Made by a program: the position numbers and the translations under genes. A model generated the notes under the pieces. The model was not told the DNA's origin and did no database searches. It saw only the letters and a list, made by a program, of their open reading frames with translations. Positions 63,953 to 64,000 of a stretch of DNA of 64,000 nucleotides are shown here, in pieces. Positions within the stretch are counted from its first letter, which is position 1. The number at the start of each line of letters is the position of its first letter. Source of the stretch: Salinilacustrithrix sp003476595 (GTDB taxonomy: Bacteria; Actinomycetota; Acidimicrobiia; Acidimicrobiales; Salinilacustritrichaceae); assembly GCA_963972525.1 (NCBI GenBank), contig CAXAUZ010000021.1, positions 8,888-72,887 of the forward strand, read 5' to 3'.

Positions 63953-64000
63953 TGATCTGAGTCGTTGATCCTCTGGCAGTAGTTGGCGAGGCTGTCGAGG
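63949..64000 (-). CDS. Possible C-terminal end of a gene running in from the right (partial)
   Basis: On the minus strand the last 17 codons before a TAG (63951-63949) read L-D-S-L-A-N-Y-C-Q-R-I-N-D-S-D-H. The stop overlaps that of the convergent LppM-like gene by 3 bases, the same kind of junction as at 4139-4142. The piece is too short to name and could be chance. Confidence 0.35.
   Translation of the reverse strand, partial: LDSLANYCQRINDSDH

Noticed and set aside
63971..63979. Another CTGGCAG repeat copy at the right edge
   Set aside because: The sequence CTCTGGCAG lies in what may be the coding end of a minus-strand gene and lacks the GAAC/GTTC extension, so I did not count it in the family.

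Overview
The window is very GC-rich chromosomal DNA from an actinobacterium. The gene order tilS-hpt-ftsH-folE, folP-folB-folK, a DUF2520 gene-panC-panD, nadB/nadC-coaX-lysS and clpC, together with topA-tmk-holB and a SigR/RsrA-type pair, is typical of Actinobacteria. The gene repertoire would fit Acidimicrobiia, but that finer placement is an inference from family resemblance, not from a marker gene. Starts are often GTG or TTG, neighbouring genes commonly overlap by 4-8 bases (GTGA, ATGA, TTGA), and no gene-free stretch exceeds 300 bases. I see no transposase, integrase, rRNA or CRISPR array; one tRNA-Thr is present.

Layout: 1-9 kb holds a K+-channel-like protein, a PhzF isomerase, a PAS/GGDEF/EAL c-di-GMP protein, an acyl-CoA epimerase opposite a crotonyl-CoA-reductase-like enzyme, an ECF sigma factor with a membrane partner, and a thiolase. 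9-15 kb is the DNA block topA, MFS, tmk, holB and tRNA-Thr. 15-24 kb is mainly envelope: three tandem CNNM/CorC proteins, a beta-propeller lipoprotein, a DUF4397 protein with a sortase, then a redox sigma/anti-sigma pair. 24-30.5 kb is DUF2342, a response regulator, tilS, hpt, ftsH and folE.

30.5-43.7 kb is a block that separates folE from folP. It has a small peptide-ligase cluster (Ngg-like ATP-grasp, C26 hydrolase, GCS2 ligase) and an 11-gene minus-strand cobamide operon (btuF-btuC-btuD-cobO-cobQ-cbiZ-cobU-cobS-cbiB-cobD-cobT). A cobalamin riboswitch precedes btuF. These genes import corrinoids and finish the nucleotide loop; no corrin-ring genes are present, so the visible logic is salvage. 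43.8-54.4 kb is a vitamin block: folate (folP, a phosphatase-like gene, folB, folK), pantothenate/CoA (DUF2520, panC, panD, coaX), NAD (nadB, nadC) and lysS, with a nuclease-like AbiEi/DUF559 gene between nadB and nadC. 54.4-64 kb has a diguanylate cyclase fused to a ribbon-helix-helix DNA-binding domain, a polyprenyl synthase, a phosphoribosyltransferase-hydrolase fusion, a glycoside-hydrolase-like protein, clpC, an MmcQ/YjbR protein, a universal stress protein and an LppM-like lipoprotein.

Between genes there are at least two families of dispersed inverted-repeat elements: a 50-base palindrome in three copies, and a family built around CTGGCAG(TTC) that often sits where transcripts end. The most unusual items are the GGDEF-RHH fusion with its apparently leaderless, palindrome-covered promoter; the ATP-grasp/C26/GCS2 cluster; the cysteine-less phosphatase-like protein inside the folate operon; and the repeat families.
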